Under the pieces are notes generated by a model. It was not told the DNA's origin. It saw only the letters and a program-made list of their open reading frames with translations, and did no database searches. A stretch of 64,000 bases of DNA, from positions 62,001 to 126,000 of the forward strand of contig NZ_SNXB01000006.1 in assembly GCF_004362055.1 (NCBI RefSeq), written 5' to 3'. The stretch comes from Flavobacterium sp. 245. GTDB taxonomy: Bacteria > Bacteroidota > Bacteroidia > Flavobacteriales > Flavobacteriaceae. Below are positions 16,807 to 25,865 of this stretch, one piece after another. Numbering within the stretch: position 1 is the stretch's first letter; every line of letters begins with the position of its first letter. Position numbers and translations under genes: made by a program.

Positions 16807-17499
16807 ATGAAAAAAACAATACTTTTGCTCTTGCTCACAGTCCCCACATTTGCCCAAGAAATCAACACATTTGATTTCGCCGTTATAAATTCAACCTTAA
16901 TTTCTGCAAATATCGATCTGGATAAAGGCCGAAGCGTTGTCGCGGCCAATAAGGATCAATATTCGGCTTATTTTCAGTACGCATTTAGTATGTGTGATGA
17001 CGATGTTATTTTTGGCGCTGGAATCGATAAATCGGAAATTGACCGGACTTACATTGGTTACATCGGGAAAATATGCGGCAAGTTCAGAGCCACAATTGGA
17101 GTCGGATATTTAGAATCTCGAAGCGGTTACGATGGAACTTTTACGGGTTTTAGTGTTTCATGGCATTTTTCTGAAAATACTTATATAGGCGGAAATCTCG
17201 AAAATCTGCATTCAACAAGTGTTGATTATGAAACAGATGAAAGTTTTGATTATTATAAAAAACTGGTTCCGAAAATTTTTGGGAGTTATGAAATTATCCC
17301 AAACGTTATTGCTTTTGGTCAGCTCAGCAGCAGAGTTAATGATATTGCGCTAAAATATCAGGTTCGCCGATTTTCAGCTGGAGGATTTTATTCTGGACAT
17401 TCAGTAGGGGGAATCTTCGGAACTGTAAATATCGGACGATTTGCACTTTCGTGCAGCACGACTTTTGAAAAAGTAAACTTTGGGCTCAAGTTTGAGTAA
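16807..17499 (+). CDS. Secreted protein, probable outer-membrane beta-barrel
   Basis: A 230-residue protein with a signal peptide (MKKTILLLLLTVPTFAQ). The mature part is rich in Gly, Tyr and Phe, with alternating strands such as RATIGVGYLESRSGYD, TYIGGNLENLHS and AGGFYSGHSVGGIFG, and ends in Phe-Glu. This pattern suggests a small outer-membrane barrel, but no family is recognised. It converges with the MscS gene, with stop codons almost touching (1-bp gap). Confidence 0.65.
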   Translation: MKKTILLLLLTVPTFAQEINTFDFAVINSTLISANIDLDKGRSVVAANKDQYSAYFQYAFSMCDDDVIFGAGIDKSEIDRTYIGYIGKICGKFRATIGVGYLESRSGYDGTFTGFSVSWHFSENTYIGGNLENLHSTSVDYETDESFDYYKKLVPKIFGSYEIIPNVIAFGQLSSRVNDIALKYQVRRFSAGGFYSGHSVGGIFGTVNIGRFALSCSTTFEKVNFGLKFE

Positions 17500-17500
17500 A

Positions 17501-18337
17501 TTACTTTTTAATTGTCACCACTCTTTGCGGATACGGAATATCGATATTAGCTTCGTCAAAACGTTTTTTTATGCTCTGCAGTAAGTCGCAATACATCACA
17601 AAACCTTCTGTCGAATTTTTTGCCCAAGCCCAAGCTTTTAAGTTTACGCTTGAATCGGCTAAAGCTACAACGCGCGCCACAACCAGAGGTTCTTTTTGTT
17701 TTTTAGCTTCTGCCGTTCGAGTATCAATAAAAAGGGGATGTTTGCCAATTTCATTTTTGATGATTTCCAATGCTTTTTCGACATCAGAATCATATCCAAT
17801 TCCGATTTCGATTATTTTACAGCATTTAGTATCCAGCATATTTGTATTGACAATAATTTGATTGCTAATTACTGAATTAGGAATTATAATTCGGTTGTTT
17901 TCAGCATCTTTTAAAACAACCTGTCTTAAATTAATGTCTTCTACAGTACCAGCAAAGTTGTTAATGGTTATTTTGTCATTAATTTTAAAAGGTTTAAAAA
18001 TGACCAAAAAGATACCGCTCACAATATTGCTCAGAGCCTGCTGTGAAGCCAAACCGGCAACAAGAGAAATTACGCCTGCGCCCGCTAAAAAGGAGTGACC
18101 GATGATTTTAAATTCGGGAATCTGAATTAATGCAAAAGCAAAGCCAAGAATGTAAATTACGGTAATTATTAAGTGTTTTAAGAACTTAAAACCAGTTGCA
18201 TCATATTCTTTATCGCTTAATTTTCGGTATAAAAAATAACGCAGCGTTTTTTCTGTTACAGCGCCCAAAATAATAGTTGTAATGGCAATTAAAGCAATTA
18301 CAAATGCAATTCTGAAGTCTTTTGTGTAATCAATCAT
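17501..18337 (-). CDS. Small-conductance mechanosensitive channel (MscS family)
   Basis: A 278-residue protein from ATG 18337. An earlier in-frame ATG at 18373 would begin inside a terminator hairpin. Three transmembrane helices (residues ~8-28, 52-70, 80-105) precede the MscS pore-helix pattern SFLAGAGVISLVAGLASQQALSNIVSGIF. A beta domain (FKINDKITINNFAGTVEDINLR, then IIIPNSVISNQIIVN) and an alpha/beta C-terminus follow. It protects cells from osmotic downshock by opening under membrane tension. Confidence 0.92.
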   Translation of the reverse strand: MIDYTKDFRIAFVIALIAITTIILGAVTEKTLRYFLYRKLSDKEYDATGFKFLKHLIITVIYILGFAFALIQIPEFKIIGHSFLAGAGVISLVAGLASQQALSNIVSGIFLVIFKPFKINDKITINNFAGTVEDINLRQVVLKDAENNRIIIPNSVISNQIIVNTNMLDTKCCKIIEIGIGYDSDVEKALEIIKNEIGKHPLFIDTRTAEAKKQKEPLVVARVVALADSSVNLKAWAWAKNSTEGFVMYCDLLQSIKKRFDEANIDIPYPQRVVTIKK

Positions 18338-18353
18338 AGGTTTTGATTTTGAG

Positions 18354-18398
18354 AAAAAAAATCCAAAAAACAATTATTATATATTGTTTTTTGGATTT
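18354..18398 (-). terminator. Hairpin terminator of the thioesterase gene
   Basis: 18359-18374 and 18383-18398 are exact 16-bp reverse complements (aaatccaaaaaacaat and attgttttttggattt) with an 8-base loop. On the minus strand the hairpin is followed by a T run, placing a terminator between the thioesterase gene and the MscS gene. Confidence 0.7.
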
Positions 18399-18623
18399 TA
18401 TAAAGTTAAAATAAATATTACCAGTTAGGTGTAATGCGTGAAATTTTTATTTAATACATGGAAACATAGGCTTTATTTGTAGAAAAGAGCTTAAAAAGAA
18501 ACTAGTTTTAACGCATAGCGCGTTATGTTTGTTTAAAACAAGTGAAACGCCTTTTGTAAGCATCCTAAATCTATGTTCCTATGTGTTAATAATTGCGTCC
18601 AACGGGTTAAATATTGTTAGTTT
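18399..18623. repeat. Intergenic spacer with mirrored 'atagg/cctat' words
   Basis: acatggaaacataggc near 18458-18473 is roughly complementary to ctatgttcctatgtg near 18571-18585, giving a long imperfect hairpin. Between them lies aacgcatagcgcgttatg. No coding region is seen. Confidence 0.4.
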
Positions 18624-19061
18624 TTATAGTCCCACAAAATCATCACTTTTTGGGAAAATGCTAAGCGCTTCGATTGCGATTTCTGGAGTTGGAGAAGCTA
18701 GTTTGCGCAATTTTGTATCCATCCACGCGCCGTCAACTGTAATAGTTGCGCAAAGCGTGTCATCTTCTCTTCTAAATTCATGAATGATAGACCAGCGCGA
18801 AGCATCAGCTTTCATTTTTGAAGTTTTAGTATGAATAAAAATTTTGTCAGAAAGTTTTAATTCTTTTCTGAAAACACATTCTTCTCTAAACAAAACAGGT
18901 CCAAAACCTTGCGTTTGCATCACTCTTAAAGTCAAACCTAATTCTTCAAGGATTTCGATACGATGCTGTGCACCAAAATCGTAATAAGCACTGTGACGAA
19001 CGTGAAAATTAGGGTCAAGATCTGACCAGCGAAAAGAAATTTCTTTAATAAATGAAGCCAT
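18624..19061 (-). CDS. Hot-dog-fold acyl-CoA thioesterase
   Basis: A 145-residue protein in the 4HBT/YbgC-like family. The N-terminal FRWSDLDPNFHVRHSAYYDF corresponds to the conserved D..xN/H.. region with Asp and His near the active site, and DGAWMDTKLRKL lies near the end. It should cleave acyl-CoA thioesters in the cytoplasm; chain-length preference is unknown. Monocistronic with a downstream terminator. Confidence 0.82.
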   Translation of the reverse strand: MASFIKEISFRWSDLDPNFHVRHSAYYDFGAQHRIEILEELGLTLRVMQTQGFGPVLFREECVFRKELKLSDKIFIHTKTSKMKADASRWSIIHEFRREDDTLCATITVDGAWMDTKLRKLASPTPEIAIEALSIFPKSDDFVGL

Positions 19062-19214
19062 TTTGTAATTGTAATTTAAATTGTATTGCGATTGTCTGCC
19101 GAAATTGTTTCGTCTAAAAAGACAATCTTTTTAAAGATCGAAATTACGAATAAAAACAAATGGAATTTCTGGCGAACCAAAATTTATTTCGATTAATAGA
19201 AAAGTTTCTTTAGT

Positions 19215-20000
19215 TTATTTTGAAAGCAGTTTTTTGATTTCAGCCGCCAGATTATCTAGATTTCCTTCAACATTTCCTGTGGTTGCAAATTTTATAACTC
19301 CATTTTGGTCGATAAGGAAGTTTTTCGGAATTGAATTGGTAGCATAATCATTCCATATTTTTCTATCTGGATCGATTCCATAATTAAAATCAAGACCGTC
19401 TTTTTTTAGTTTTGTTGCTTTTTTCAGAACGAGATTTTCAGCTTCGCCACTTGAGATGGCCAAAAATATAAAATTGTCGTTTTTAAAAGGTTCTGTAATT
19501 TTTGCCGGGACATCGTAAAATTCCTGAAGGCAAGGTGCACACCAAGTTGCCCAAAAATTGACAAGCACAACTTTTCCTTTTAAATCAGACAGTTTTATTG
19601 TTTTGCCATCAAGCAGTTTTAAAGTAAAATCTTTAGCGGTGTCGTTTATGTTTAAAAGATATTCGTTAGTTTCTTTTGAAATTTCATTTTTTGGTGCTTC
19701 GGTAACGCTTTTTTTGCTGTTTTCTAGTTTTTCTTTTTCAGTAAAAATCTCAATAACCACTATAAATTCTTTGTCACCAATTTTATCACCATATTTTTTA
19801 GCTAATTCATTTCTTTTTTCTTCTGATACGCCTTTGTTCATAGATTTGATAGAACCTTCCTGGCCATATTTTTCAACTTGTTCCATTGTAACAATTTCAT
19901 TGTTGACTATTAGTACAGTTTCTGGTTTTTTTGCGACTTTATTTTGTGCATAAAAGGAATAGGAGATCATCAAGAGCAACAAACAAATTACTTTTTTCAT
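19215..20000 (-). CDS. TlpA-like periplasmic thiol-disulfide protein
   Basis: A 261-residue protein with a signal peptide (residues 1-19, ending SFYAQ). Residues ~118-261 form a thioredoxin/TlpA fold with WCAPC (Cys154, Cys157) and the cis-Pro in SIPKNFLI. The ~95-residue N-terminal region, with VLIVNNEIVTMEQVEKY, is unassigned and might be a carboxypeptidase-regulatory-like plug remnant. It probably reduces disulfides in the periplasm. Confidence 0.85.
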   Translation of the reverse strand: MKKVICLLLLMISYSFYAQNKVAKKPETVLIVNNEIVTMEQVEKYGQEGSIKSMNKGVSEEKRNELAKKYGDKIGDKEFIVVIEIFTEKEKLENSKKSVTEAPKNEISKETNEYLLNINDTAKDFTLKLLDGKTIKLSDLKGKVVLVNFWATWCAPCLQEFYDVPAKITEPFKNDNFIFLAISSGEAENLVLKKATKLKKDGLDFNYGIDPDRKIWNDYATNSIPKNFLIDQNGVIKFATTGNVEGNLDNLAAEIKKLLSK

Positions 20001-20088
20001 AGTGGTATTTTTAGTTTTTTTATAAATATAGGATTTTTAAGAATGAAAAAACTAATTACCTCAAAAATACAAGTGGAGATACTGTATT

Positions 20089-21192
20089 TTAGCATTTTAA
20101 TTTAGAAAATGCTTTTTTTTGTTCTGAAAATTTAAGCAAAAATTCGGCAACCATCTCGGTTTCAGCAGGTGTAAAAGTTGCTTTAAAGTACTTGATGTAA
20201 GGTATTAGCTCAGTCAGAGTGAGAATTTTTGCAAATTGAAATTCCTCAATTGGCTTATTATTAGTGAAGACAATAATATTTTTGATCGGAATTTTTCTAT
20301 CGCCCCAATGCTGTCGGGCAAAATTCCAATTTCGTTTCTTTTTCGTTTCTGTTAATAATTTATATAGCGCAAAATTTGTTCTAAGGATTTGTTCTACAGG
20401 AGAACGTAAATCTGAATTATTTATTGATTTGTTGCTCCAATTCTTGGTTTCGATTAAAAAGATACCGGCTGTAGAAATTAAAAGATGGTCAATTTGAATA
20501 GAGTGAATTTTGTCGTTGTTGATTTTATTACGAATTGGAGGATTGAAATTGCAGCAAAAATCGTTTATTAAAATAAAATCGTCAGAGAGTATTCTTAGTG
20601 CCTTTTCCACTTTTTGCTCGCCAAGAGCTCCGTAAATCGTATTGTTCAGGTTTTCAATTATTTCCTTTTTTTTCTCGAATGCCTGCAGCGGTGTAAAACT
20701 GCTTTCATTTATTGCTTCTTGAAAATTTGCAGACAGATATTCGAAACGTTTATTTTTTTCGGCAAGTAATTTTTTTACCTGATAATTGAAGGTTTTAATA
20801 TGATATTGAAATTGAAGCTGTACAAACCAAAATTTTGTACAAATAATTAGATTTAGCCAATAGTCCCGTATTGTTGGGATAATTTTAGAATTAGTTTCAG
20901 GAAGATTTTCTATTTCTTGGTTAAAATCATCAAGTTGTTGCCGTAGCCGATCTTCAAGATCATTTTTATTTCGGGGAATTGCTTCATTTAATTCAGCGAT
21001 TTCTTTTTCGAGAGTTGATTTTTCTTGCTCTATAAAAAAAGTATGATCAGAGATGATTTCTTGTTCGTTAAACTGATAATTTTTCCGATAATTAATCAAT
21101 TCACTTAACGTGCGAAATTCGTCAATATTATATTTTACTAACATTAACTGTATAGCATTCAGACATCCGATTGTGTTATAAACTCTACACAT
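20089..21192 (-). CDS. NERD-domain protein with coiled-coil
   Basis: A 367-residue cytoplasmic protein. Residues ~50-100 and 135-185 are predicted coiled coil (Glu/Lys heptads). The NERD domain follows from residue ~186: GALGEQKV (188-195), QIDHLL with Asp235 and IETKNW with Glu248 and Lys250, a D...ExK arrangement typical of nuclease-fold (PD-(D/E)xK-like) domains. NERD proteins are proposed to act on nucleic acids, but their targets are mostly unknown. It could be linked to DNA repair or defence; neighbours give no support. Confidence 0.8.
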   Translation of the reverse strand: MCRVYNTIGCLNAIQLMLVKYNIDEFRTLSELINYRKNYQFNEQEIISDHTFFIEQEKSTLEKEIAELNEAIPRNKNDLEDRLRQQLDDFNQEIENLPETNSKIIPTIRDYWLNLIICTKFWFVQLQFQYHIKTFNYQVKKLLAEKNKRFEYLSANFQEAINESSFTPLQAFEKKKEIIENLNNTIYGALGEQKVEKALRILSDDFILINDFCCNFNPPIRNKINNDKIHSIQIDHLLISTAGIFLIETKNWSNKSINNSDLRSPVEQILRTNFALYKLLTETKKKRNWNFARQHWGDRKIPIKNIIVFTNNKPIEEFQFAKILTLTELIPYIKYFKATFTPAETEMVAEFLLKFSEQKKAFSKLKC

Positions 21193-21236
21193 ATTCTTTT
21201 TCGATTAGGGATCATAAGATATATTTGATAGATGTT

Positions 21237-21698
21237 TTAGGACTTCATTTTCGATAATTCAACTTCAAGACGATCAAAGTTTTCTTCGTTTTTATCGACA
21301 ACGTAAGGTTTTAGTTTCTGACATTCTTCCACTGTTTCAAAAAGCATTTTAAAAACAACTTTTGTCTGATTTTCGGCAACAGTTTCAAATGTTGTCAGGA
21401 TTTGGAACAATGGTTTCGAATGACGCTTCCATGCAATAAGATTTGGTTTGTCAATTTTTATGAATTCACATTCATTGGCATAATTTCCTGCTTCCGGACC
21501 ATGCATAATGAAATCCCATTTTCCGCCTTCGCAAAAGTTAAATTCATTAAACGTATTGGTAAAGCCGTTTGGTCCCCACCAATTTTTCAAATGATCAGGA
21601 TCGCTCCAGGCTTTAAAAACAAGTTCCTGAGGAAAATTCAGAATTCGTGTCGTAACAATTTCTGATTCTGGCGTTGTTATGATGATTTCTGATTTCAT
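21237..21698 (-). CDS. AHSA1/SRPBCC-domain protein
   Basis: A 153-residue protein of the AHSA1 (START-like) family. TRILNFPQELVFKAWSDPDHLKNWWGPNGF at residues ~17-46 is the family signature, and GGKWDFIMHGPEAGNY follows. These proteins bind small hydrophobic ligands. It precedes no obvious partner; the membrane protein upstream at 21733-22200 may be cotranscribed. Confidence 0.85.
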   Translation of the reverse strand: MKSEIIITTPESEIVTTRILNFPQELVFKAWSDPDHLKNWWGPNGFTNTFNEFNFCEGGKWDFIMHGPEAGNYANECEFIKIDKPNLIAWKRHSKPLFQILTTFETVAENQTKVVFKMLFETVEECQKLKPYVVDKNEENFDRLEVELSKMKS

Positions 21699-21732
21699 TT
21701 TTGTCTATTTATTGATTAAACATTAGAGATTG

Positions 21733-22200
21733 CTACAGACTTTCGCCATTATTCCATTCGTTTTCAATTTTGTAAATTTTAATGAAGTACGGAATTAATA
21801 ATAAAAGTTCTAATCGTAAAGAGAAATGATCATCTGCATCAGTAAATGAAGGTATAACCATAGAAATTACACAAATAACAATTCCTAAGATAGCATCAAT
21901 TTTGGCAATTAAAATCGCATTTGCTTTTTCAAACCAAAGAGAATATCCTGCATAACCTTTTAAGGACATAACTGCGATAAGAAAAATTCCAATAACAGAG
22001 TATGCTGTATTGGTTTCAAAGCCGTATAAAGATAATTGAACATTATTTGAAAAAGCACTTCCTATTAACGTGCCTAGACCGCAAACAGCTAGAACCATAA
22101 AAATCCAGCAAAATGTTTTAATCCACCAAGGAAGCAATTTTCTTCTGATGATTCCTGTTTTTTCAAATTCGTCAAATTGGCCTTGTAATTCTTCACTCAT
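21733..22200 (-). CDS. Four-helix membrane protein
   Basis: A 155-residue protein with hydrophobic segments at about residues 25-48, 62-82, 92-115 and 125-142. It begins with a soluble MSEELQGQFDEFEKTGI. No family is recognised. The gap to the AHSA1 gene is 34 bp, so cotranscription is possible. Confidence 0.65.
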   Translation of the reverse strand: MSEELQGQFDEFEKTGIIRRKLLPWWIKTFCWIFMVLAVCGLGTLIGSAFSNNVQLSLYGFETNTAYSVIGIFLIAVMSLKGYAGYSLWFEKANAILIAKIDAILGIVICVISMVIPSFTDADDHFSLRLELLLLIPYFIKIYKIENEWNNGESL

Positions 22201-22320
22201 GTTTTTTGTTTTTGGTTGTTAGTAAATGGTATTGTGATGTGAGGGCGAGTATTTTATCGGGAGGTAAAATCGTAAAACGTAAAATATTTTTTATGTAAAG
22301 ATAAAAAGAAACTTTTTTGA

Positions 22321-23589
22321 TTACTGCGTAATGTCGTTTTTAGCGTTTATTTTTTTTACAACCCACGGCAAGGTAAGTCCTTGACCAATTATCGTAATTA
22401 GTACAACTGCCACCGAAATAAAAATAATAGCATTTCGATGCGGAAAAGGAGTTCCGTCTTCTAGAAATTTAGGTAAACCCAGAGCAATTGCAAGCGAAAC
22501 AATGCCACGCATGCCTGACCATGCGATAATAAAACTGTTTTTAGAATCTAGTAAAGCATGTTCACTTACTTTTCGTTTTTTCTTGCTGTTTTTCAAATAG
22601 GCTTTCTGTAAGTTTATTTTTTGAAAAAATATCCTCACCATTCGGGTTAATAATGCGACAATTGTAATTATAAAGGCGTAGCCAATGTATGGCAGAATCA
22701 TTCCGTCATCAATATCTTTTAAAACGTACCTAAAATTGAGTCCGATTAAGATGAAAATTAATCCGTTGAGTAAAAAGATAATCACATCCCAAAGGTTTTT
22801 AGAATTGGTTCTTAATTTTTCAGGTAAAATTTTGTTGCTTAAACGAGCCATCGCCAAACCTAAAAATACAACAGCAATTACGCCAGAAACATGCAAATGT
22901 TCTGCAACAAGATACGTCACAAATGGCATTAAGAGCATAAAGCTGACAGTAACATTAATATTATTTCGAACTTTTGTCAGGATAAAAGCTAAGATTTTGC
23001 CCATCACAAAGCCTACTAAAAATCCGCCACCAAGCAATAGCACAAACTGAAGCGTGGCTTTCCAGATAATAAAAACAGAACCCATGACCGCTGCAACTGC
23101 AAAACGATACGCAACTAATGCAGACGCATCATTAATAAGGCTTTCGCCTTCAAGTATTGTGAGTGTTTTTTCAGGGATATCAAGACCTCGTGTTATGTTT
23201 ATAGCAGCAACCGCATCAGTAGCCGAAAGAATCGCTCCCAGAACAAATGATAAAGGCCAGCTCATACCCGGAATCATGTAATGAGAAACCACAGCTATCC
23301 AAAATGTAGTCAAAAAAACTAACGGAATGGCTAATGTACTTATCGTGCTCAGATTTGTTTTAAAATGTTTTGGAGAAATATTAAACGAAGCATCATATAA
23401 AAGCGGCGGCAGGAAAATCAGAAAAATAATTTCAGGATTAATTTCGATTTCATTCATAGTCGGAATAAATCCAATCGCAACTCCAACAATTACCAAAAGA
23501 ATAGGGAAGGGCAGTTTTGATTTTTCGGCAAAGGCAGAAATACCAATTACAATGGCTAATATGAAAATTATTATGGTGTAGTTTTCCAT
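22321..23589 (-). CDS. Na+/H+ antiporter, CPA1 family
   Basis: A 422-residue polytopic membrane protein of the NhaP/CPA1 type. Visible motifs are PPLLYDASFN, LSATDAVAAINI (ion-binding Asp region), GESLINDASALVAYR (the second conserved Asp) and WSGMRGIVSLAIALGLP. It should exchange protons for Na+ or K+ at the inner membrane. The cytoplasmic C-terminus after helix 12 is very short. A second, unrelated antiporter (NhaA) is encoded at 38.1 kb. Confidence 0.9.
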   Translation of the reverse strand: MENYTIIIFILAIVIGISAFAEKSKLPFPILLVIVGVAIGFIPTMNEIEINPEIIFLIFLPPLLYDASFNISPKHFKTNLSTISTLAIPLVFLTTFWIAVVSHYMIPGMSWPLSFVLGAILSATDAVAAINITRGLDIPEKTLTILEGESLINDASALVAYRFAVAAVMGSVFIIWKATLQFVLLLGGGFLVGFVMGKILAFILTKVRNNINVTVSFMLLMPFVTYLVAEHLHVSGVIAVVFLGLAMARLSNKILPEKLRTNSKNLWDVIIFLLNGLIFILIGLNFRYVLKDIDDGMILPYIGYAFIITIVALLTRMVRIFFQKINLQKAYLKNSKKKRKVSEHALLDSKNSFIIAWSGMRGIVSLAIALGLPKFLEDGTPFPHRNAIIFISVAVVLITIIGQGLTLPWVVKKINAKNDITQ

Positions 23590-23640
23590 TTTTTTAATTT
23601 AGACAAATGCTAATGTAGATATTATTAGTTTGATTGTTAA

Positions 23641-24264
23641 TCAACTTATTGGGAAATATTCAATCAATAAATGATTTCCTTCTTTCCATTTTATCCAGCC
23701 GGATTTTATTTCATTTTTTGATTCATCACATTCTGAGGTAAAAATTTCAATCCAGTCTCCTTTTGCTGATTTAACCTGAAAACAATCCTCTCCAGAGTAT
23801 TTAATTGTTGTTGCATTATTATTGGGTAATTTATAAATTTTGTCCGTTTTTGAGACCCTTTCAATTCTAAACATATCTTGAAGATAATTTTCCCAATTTT
23901 TAAATTCGGTTATTTTATTTTTTTTAATCCAAAGTGATTTTCCGGATTCATTATTTACAATTATTTTAAACCAGTCATTTTCTTGTTTCTCGCAACGAAA
24001 AACAAAGAAATTGTAATCCAGCCAAAGCACTTCTGGTTTCAGCCATTTTTGCTGATTTTTAAGATCTTTAATATTCCAGCTGTTAATTAATTTATCATTA
24101 AAAAATCGAATAGTTTTTATAGGATCTTTTTCATTCATTGAAGAGTAAAATGGCAAAACGGTTTTGTCATTAAATTTAATAGATATCAAACCAATTCCTA
24201 AGTTTGTCTGTGCAAAGATCGAAATAGATAAAATTTGGAAAAGCAAAGTTAGTTTTAGTCTCAT
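23641..24264 (-). CDS. Secreted protein, possibly SH3-like
   Basis: A 207-residue protein with a signal peptide (residues 1-18, ending ISIFAQ). The mature part is rich in Trp and has IYKLPNNNATTIKY and CFQVKSAKGDWIEIF, the rhythm of a bacterial SH3-like domain, with two Cys. Function unknown. It is one of three consecutive unknown minus-strand genes before dnaK. Confidence 0.6.
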   Translation of the reverse strand: MRLKLTLLFQILSISIFAQTNLGIGLISIKFNDKTVLPFYSSMNEKDPIKTIRFFNDKLINSWNIKDLKNQQKWLKPEVLWLDYNFFVFRCEKQENDWFKIIVNNESGKSLWIKKNKITEFKNWENYLQDMFRIERVSKTDKIYKLPNNNATTIKYSGEDCFQVKSAKGDWIEIFTSECDESKNEIKSGWIKWKEGNHLLIEYFPIS

Positions 24265-24378
24265 TTTATGAAGTATTGTTTTTTTTTTGTTGATATCAAT
24301 TTAATTGATATCATTATTTACACCGATTCATTAAGCTTGTTTTCAAAAAATCGTTTTGTTAGTTATCATACGACATAT

Positions 24379-24738
24379 CTATTGCTTTATCCACAATAAA
24401 AATTCTTCATTATCTGTGCACGACATTGAAGAAATAAAATTGTCAAAATTGAAATTATCATATTTTGATATTATCTCATAAACTGTTTCAAATCCTTTAG
24501 CGCCATGTGGAATAAGACACCCTGAATTTTCGCCAAGTAATGCTAGCCAAACATCGGGTACAAAAGGTCCGTCATCTGTATTTATTAATTTTATTTCTTG
24601 AATATCATTCCATAAAATTTCTTCTGTTTTTCTTTCAGGGTGCTCGACTCTAATAAATTCTTTATTAATTGTAATTAAAAAAATATCTTCGGGATTTTTC
24701 GGTTTCGGCTTTCCAAATAATTTTTCAAGTATTCCCAT
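24379..24738 (-). CDS. Small cytoplasmic protein of unknown function
   Basis: A 119-residue protein beginning MGILEKLFGKPKP. The central part (IRVEHPERKTEEILWNDIQEIKLINTDDGPF...) resembles PH-like or immunity-type beta domains that start with the same kind of leader, but I cannot assign a family. No signal peptide. Immunity-protein-like features are only an impression; no toxin gene is adjacent. Confidence 0.55.
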   Translation of the reverse strand: MGILEKLFGKPKPKNPEDIFLITINKEFIRVEHPERKTEEILWNDIQEIKLINTDDGPFVPDVWLALLGENSGCLIPHGAKGFETVYEIISKYDNFNFDNFISSMSCTDNEEFLLWIKQ

Positions 24739-24899
24739 TTTAACAGTTTATTTATTAGATTTCCTATAATTTGACATGATATAAGCGTTGCATTCCATTA
24801 TTATAGTGGGATTGGAATTAAATTAGGTTCTATTTTTCGGATTTGTTAAATCATCCCAAATACAAAGCCAATTGCCTAAATCGATTGTGACAACTGTTA

Positions 24900-25601
24900 T
24901 TAAAGATTATTGTCATCATTTTTTTTCAAAGCAAGATCCTTTTGCATTTTTGCGACTTCATCAATCCATTCTTGTTTATTAGGATCATTTAGGGCAAGGT
25001 CGTAATATTTTATTGCATCATCAAAGTTGGCCGTTCTCCTATACATTTCGGCTATTAAATAATCGATATTAGCAATGGCTGTTTTATCTTCGTATTCATT
25101 TTTTTCGATTGCGAGGATCAAGAAGGTTTTAGTTTTTATTTGAAGTTCTTTTCTTAGTTCAAGAAATTTCTCCTTGTCTCGGGCTAAATAGGAACCAACT
25201 AAATAGCAGTGCGCTATTTGTTTATTTGGCTTAGAAAGAAATACTTTTAAATCTCCAGCAACTTTGCATTCATTAATATCAAACATTTTTGTTTTTTCAT
25301 ATTGCTGCAGAAAAGTTTTTATTTTCGCTTTTTCTTCGTCGCTGTATGTAGCTTTAAAATCATCAATATATCCTGAAAAATGACATTTTGGACATGAATT
25401 GATAAGTTCCTCATAAAAACTCCCAATAGCGCCTTGCTTTTGGAAATCTTTTAAAGAACCAAATGTTGTCATACTCATTGTGACACAAAAGTCAACGTTC
25501 GTATTATCCAAAGGACAATTCACCGTTTCGTTTGTGCAGGTATGTGCATTTATAAAGTTTAGTGTAAAAAGGAATAAAAAGGCGAAGTATATTTTTTTCA
25601 T
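24900..25601 (-). CDS. Secreted cysteine-rich protein with TPR-like tail
   Basis: A 233-residue protein with a signal peptide (residues 1-19, ending FINAH). The start of the mature part has paired Cys residues (CTNETVNC, FCVTMS, CPKCHFSG), where the CPKCHFSGY motif recalls DUF2225 zinc-binding proteins. The C-terminal ~100 residues have helix pairs like a TPR (AEMYRRTANFDDAIKYYDLALNDP). Function unknown. Monocistronic, divergent from dnaK. Confidence 0.65.
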   Translation of the reverse strand: MKKIYFAFLFLFTLNFINAHTCTNETVNCPLDNTNVDFCVTMSMTTFGSLKDFQKQGAIGSFYEELINSCPKCHFSGYIDDFKATYSDEEKAKIKTFLQQYEKTKMFDINECKVAGDLKVFLSKPNKQIAHCYLVGSYLARDKEKFLELRKELQIKTKTFLILAIEKNEYEDKTAIANIDYLIAEMYRRTANFDDAIKYYDLALNDPNKQEWIDEVAKMQKDLALKKNDDNNL

Positions 25602-25686
25602 GAATAATTTTTTTAACGAATTTACTTAAAATATTAATTTATGGATAAAATATTTATGAAACATAATTTATAAAACACCTTAATAA

Positions 25687-25814
25687 TGACAGTCAAAACA
25701 CTGATATGCCACACTTGTCATGTTTTGAAAATGTCATGTTGTCAGATGGTTTTTAAGGTTCTGACGTCAAAACTGACAATTTTATTTAGTTTTTTATATT
25801 GGCACAAAGATTGA
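25687..25814 (+). promoter_or_regulatory. dnaK upstream region with sigma-54-like element
   Basis: TTGGCACAAAGATTGA (25799-25814) resembles the sigma-54 -24/-12 promoter TGGCAC-N5-TTGC, except that the final C is A. It is 51 bp before the dnaK ATG. Upstream, the pentamer TGACA or its complement TGTCA occurs at 25687, 25716, 25732, 25740 and 25774, with a perfect palindrome tgacgtca at 25762-25769. This cluster could be an activator or repressor binding array. No HrcA CIRCE element is seen. Confidence 0.5.
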
Positions 25815-25865
25815 CTTATGCCACCTGAGTTAATAAAATTAAATCAAAAATTAAATATATAAAAA

